Shown here one piece after another: positions 60,729 through 64,000 of a DNA stretch of 64,000 bases; the first letter of the stretch is position 1; each line of letters opens with the position of its first letter. Source of the DNA: Trogon surrucura (taxonomy: Eukaryota > Chordata > Aves > Trogoniformes > Trogonidae); contig CM036636.1 of NCBI GenBank assembly GCA_020746105.1, forward strand, positions 8,246,001-8,310,000. The letters run 5' to 3'. The notes under the pieces are model-generated. The model was not told where the DNA came from, did no database searches, and was given only the letters and a program-made list of their open reading frames with translations. Made by a program: the position numbers and the translations under genes.

Positions 60729-60737
60729 ATGAGTTAA
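60729..60737 (+). CDS. Minimal upstream ORF (Met-Ser-stop) in RXRA 5' leader
   Basis: ATG AGT TAA lies in the presumed 5' untranslated region, and its stop ends 9 bases before the RXRA ATG. It is in the same frame as RXRA (18 bases between the two ATGs). The upstream context (ggcATGa) is weaker than that of the main start. Such very short uORFs can modulate main-ORF translation by leaky scanning or reinitiation, but a 9-base gap is short for efficient reinitiation. Whether it is used is unknown; it must lie in the mRNA if transcription starts upstream of it. Confidence 0.5.
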   Translation: MS

Positions 60738-60746
60738 GCACCAGCC

Positions 60747-60774
60747 ATGGACACCAAACACTTCCTGCCACTGG
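60747..60774 (+). CDS. RXRA: Retinoid X receptor alpha, first coding exon (partial CDS)
   Basis: RXRA is a nuclear receptor that binds 9-cis retinoic acid and acts in the nucleus as the common heterodimer partner of RAR, VDR, TR, PPAR and LXR, or as a homodimer on DR1 elements. The sequence reads ATG then codons for MDTKHFLPL, plus one G, directly followed by GTGAGT. The known RXRA protein begins with this peptide followed by Asp, and the split codon G|AT fits a phase-1 intron. The start has a G at +4 and gccATG before it, and an in-frame TAA lies 10 bases upstream, so no N-terminal extension is possible in this transcript. The DNA-binding and ligand-binding domains are encoded by later exons beyond the window. 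Only nine residues are seen, but the match, splice phase and CpG-island setting together make the call strong. RXRB and RXRG begin differently. Confidence 0.93.
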
Positions 60775-63700
60775 GTGAGTTTTGTTCCGAAAAAGATTCT
60801 CCATTCCTGCGGCGGGGAGGAGGGGGTTGGGGGGTTTGTTGTTGTTGGTAGCGGTGGTTAAATAAAATCAAATCGGCTCCTGACCTGCTCCCCCGCCGCC
60901 GTTCCCCTTCCAGCTGCCCCTGCCGGGGTTGGGGGGGGATGCGCTGCGCCCCTTCCCCGGGGCGAGCCGGCAGCCCCGCGGGGGGACTCGGTGGCAGCTC
61001 CGGGGCAGCGCCGGGGAAAGTGCCGGCCGGGCCTGCCCCGCGTCCTCCGCCTTATTGCAGTTATTATTTGTTGTTTTTTCTAGTTTTTTTTTTCTTTTCT
61101 TGTTGTTGTTGTTCCGGGGGGCGGCCGGGCCGAGCGAGCGGGCAGCGGCGCAAGTGGTATTTTCAAACGGGGCAGCGCGAGAGCCCCCCTCCTCGCTCGG
61201 GGCTAGTTCTGCTGGAGGGTTTGGCAGCTCGCAGCAGCCTTTGCTTCCCCCTCTTGCTTTTCTCTCTTGGCTCCCCCCTCCTCCAGTTTATTTTTTGCTT
61301 TCCTCTTTTATTTCTCCGCAGCCGGGCAGTGGTGGGCGCAGCGCCCCCGGGGACCCCCGCGCTGCCCCGCACCGGCCCCTCCGCTCCCATCCTCCCTCCC
61401 TGGCAGCTCTCAGAAGCCGGCACGCTTGGGACCATCCACCTTTTTTTTTTTTCCTTTTTTTTTTTTTAAACTTTTTTTCCCCTCCCATTCTTTTTAGCTA
61501 CGTTTTAAAACCTATTTCCAGCTGGAGTTTGCCATCGTTTCGGTGACTCGAGTCAAGTCCTGGCTTGTAAGAGCAAATGCCTCCTTGCGTCTCGGTTTCA
61601 GGAGAAGTGATATTGCAGAGCTCAGTGTTCAGGGTGGGGGGGGGGAAGAAAAGTTTTAGCGAAGTAGCCCGGCGCCAAGTCCAGGCGAGGGGGAAGAGGG
61701 ACGAATCCTGCCACCTCTGTCGCCGCTCAGCGCGGCGGTTCGGGGGCTCCCAGGCTCCAGCCGAGCAAGCCCACGGCCTGTGAGAACATCCCTCCTGGCC
61801 TCCCTGAGCTTTCAATCTGTGCTCAACCTCTGCTAGTCTGTGGTGGTGCGTTTCGTTTCTTCCTTTCTTTTCTTTCGGTTTAATAGTTGCAATTTTAGTT
61901 GTTAGTTTGTTTTTTTCCTAAGAGCGGAATAAATACAAACACCCTCACGATGTCCCCAGCTAGCTCTGCCCCCCCTCCTGGAGGGTTTCCAGGGCTGCTG
62001 TGAGCTGGGGGCTTTGGCAGGGAGAGCCGAACCCCATGGGCTGGCGGGTCGTCAGCTGGCAGCTACTTTTCCCCCCAAATCATGGTTTTACAGTGCCCCT
62101 TGTTGATGTGGCTGTAAGGTGGGGAACGTTGCTGCGTTGACTTACTCAGAGTTGCTGCTAGGGCTAAAACCTTCTCACCTGCAGCTTGTCCTCCTCCTCG
62201 GGAGCTGGTCCCACTTTCAAAGTGGAGCCTACTCCTGTTGGGTGGGTCTCGCTCAGGTGTCGGGGATCAGGGCAAACACACCCACCAGAGCAGAAAGTGC
62301 CTCTCTCTTGCCACACAAAAGCAGCTGAATCGTAGGGGTTTTGAGTATTTACATTTCCTTTGATGCTCTCGTGGAAGACAGTCCGAAGCTCTTGTTGAAT
62401 TGGGCAGGATGAGGCCCTTTTCGTGTATACTTGCATTTTCTCTCAGGCCTGATCTGTTAGGCTGTAGATGCTAAATAATACGTCGTGTTATTAGTCATGT
62501 TGACTTTGACGGGGATGGAGAGGGGGAGCGTGTGTCACCTTGCTGCTGCTGGCTCGGGTGAGGATTTTCACGCTGGCGCAAATGAAAAACAACTGATTTA
62601 TCTGCTCATTTATAAATGTATGTGTGCGTATGGCGGGGAGAGGAGGGGTGGGTCTTTGCAACACGCTGTGCATCACACCGGGAGAAAAACAAGGCAGCCA
62701 GCCCAGGCCAGTGGTGCTGGGTGGGGGTTAGAACTTCTCATCGCTGGCTTAGGGGAAAATCCAGCAGCCCGCGGGAGCTGTTAAGGGTGCGAGGTCTGGG
62801 TTTGTGCCTGCTGCGTGTTGCGCTGCTGCAGAAGCGACTCTGAAACTTTTATCCACTGGCCTTTGGTCACCGATTACTGGGAAAATCAGCTTTGTGAGGG
62901 CAGTGAGTTCTGCAAGTTTTGGAGGGGGAGGTCTTGGTCCTGTTCTGAGCAGTTTGTGGGAGCGAGGGGGAGCCTCGAGGAACGCGAGCGGGCGCCTTCC
63001 CAGTGAAACCAGAGTGGAGCTGGTGGGGCTATGGGGCCTCGGTGCTTTTTGGAGGTAGGATGGTCCAAAACCCGCTGGGTCCTGACTGCAGAGCGCTGTG
63101 GTGTTTTACCAACCCCATCTGATGTCACGATTGGAAGCTGGCATTGGCAAGCCAAGGCGAAAAAAATAGGCAAGCTTGTGGAATTTGTTTCCCTGCACAC
63201 CAGTATGGGCCTGAGGTGGGGGACGGGTGCAACTGGGGGCCAAAATCAGGCTCGGTTACTGTGTGGCCCCACCAAGATCTCAGCTTAGTTTGGCCTAAAA
63301 AGGATAACCCAGTGGAGGTTCCTGGCCAAGTGCTGCCCGTGGTTAGACTCAGATAACCCCGCTGATGTCATGGGTGGAAGCGTGGCCAGCGCTGGGCACT
63401 TTTAATAGTAGTATCTCATTTTCCTGCTTGTCTCGGGAGCTGCTGGCAGATGCCAGACAGAGGCTCCCGGCGAGGACAGCGTGTCCCCGGGCATCTTCAG
63501 GGCTGGATGCTGTCGCCCTGTGGTTCCGTTCGCTATCTTGGTCCCAGGACAACCTGCAGCCCAACTGGGGGATCCGTGGGCAGTGAGGCTGCCTACGCCT
63601 GTCCCATGTCTGCCTGCCCACAGCCCTCCTGCGTGGCCACCGCAGCCCTGGGTGAGGGTCGTGGGCACCTCAGGCTACAGCAGATGAGGGCTTGGAAGGC

Positions 63701-64000
63701 ACGGATCTCACTTTTTACCAGTTTTTGAACGATTGGGGATTTCTTGCTTTCATTCTTCTGCGGGGGGTGCTGTGCTGTGCCGAGTCTCCAGGAGGAAGAA
63801 AATCAAGAAAAAGCTGTGGTGCAAGTGCTCGCCAGGCTGGGGGGGACCTACGTCTCCAGGCTGGTGGGACGCGTGTGCTGAGGTTGGGCTTTGCACGGGG
63901 CTGGGTTGGGGACCGATGTGCAAACCAAGCAACTTGGTTCTTTGGCTTGCTGCTTTTTCCCGAGGCTCTGACCATTACAGTCCTTCTGCTGCTGCTTTTT
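60775..64000 (+). other. RXRA: Start of RXRA intron 1 (continues past window)
   Basis: The intron opens with GTGAGT at 60775-60780, a near-consensus donor. RXRA intron 1 is known to be long in vertebrates, which agrees with no recognisable second exon in the 3.2 kb available. The first kilobase remains in the CpG island; after about 61,800 the composition returns to ordinary levels. Long T runs at 61,441-61,480 and a G run near 61,636 are low-complexity tracts. I see no alternative coding exon here; the 205-codon open frame at 60,929-61,546 is a by-product of GC richness and T/C tracts. Confidence 0.85.
61436..61482 (+). repeat. T-rich homopolymer tract in RXRA intron 1
   Basis: Two T runs of 12-13 separated by CC and a third shorter run after AAAC. 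Low complexity inside the CpG island. Confidence 0.85.

Larger units (their letters stand above)
59970..61790. promoter_or_regulatory. RXRA: CpG island spanning the RXRA promoter and exon 1
   Basis: CpG dinucleotides become dense from about 59,970, peak at 60,280-60,530 and remain frequent to about 61,790, well above the flanking DNA. The island surrounds the RXRA start codon, as for most broadly expressed vertebrate genes. No TATA box at a sensible distance was seen, consistent with a dispersed TATA-less start. The transcription start is not visible directly; between about 60,290 and 60,600 is my inference from the position of the GC boxes and the ATG. Edges are by eye and good to perhaps 150 bases. 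Confidence 0.8.

Noticed and set aside
59967..60737. 256-codon frame ending just before the RXRA start
   Set aside because: CpG-island composition explains it; Arg/Pro/Ala-rich with homopolymer-encoded runs. Its last codons are the minimal uORF, which is reported instead.
60929..61546. 205-codon frame in RXRA intron 1
   Set aside because: Driven by GC-rich and T-rich tracts (phenylalanine and leucine runs); no domain.

Overview
This window is vertebrate nuclear DNA, most likely from a bird. It contains CR1 LINE fragments (one keeps the typical CR1 3' end with degenerate ATTCTATG-type repeats), very few other recognisable repeats, and isolated CpG-rich patches, as expected of a compact avian (micro)chromosome. 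Nothing suggests a prokaryote, plasmid or virus. The species cannot be fixed from the sequence.

The one gene I can name is at the right end. An ATG in an ideal Kozak context at 60747 opens the peptide MDTKHFLPL, followed by one base of the next codon and a GTGAGT splice donor. This matches the N-terminus and short first coding exon of retinoid X receptor alpha (RXRA), read on the + strand. It lies in a large CpG island (about 59,970-61,790) with clustered GC boxes. Everything right of 60,775 is the start of RXRA intron 1.

The remaining ~60 kb looks like the 5' intergenic region of RXRA. The many open frames of 60-300 codons overlap on both strands, have no recognisable domains and mostly sit in GC-rich stretches; I treat them as chance. 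One exception deserves attention: on the minus strand, 30930 to 30506, a strong splice acceptor is followed by about 140 codons of protein-like sequence and a stop. I list it as a possible terminal coding exon of an unrecognised gene.

The intergenic DNA holds three CR1 remnants, several very old interspersed-repeat fossils (palindromic MITE-like elements near 19.8, 50.9, 53.1 and 58.2 kb; MIR-like fragments near 15.6, 27.5 and 41.9 kb), short tandem repeats and homopolymer runs. It also has AT-rich, homeodomain-site-rich blocks that resemble conserved non-coding elements (16.8, 32.1, 34.7, 40.6, 48.3, 49.4, 52.4, 55.3 kb), CpG-rich patches without a gene (notably 27.9-28.4 and 48.0-49.1 kb), a DR1 nuclear-receptor-type site at 46,941 and a GATA-motif cluster 1.2 kb upstream of the RXRA start codon. 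The simplest reading is that the window is the regulatory landscape of RXRA plus its promoter and first coding exon. No RNA gene, CRISPR array or new enzymatic system was found.
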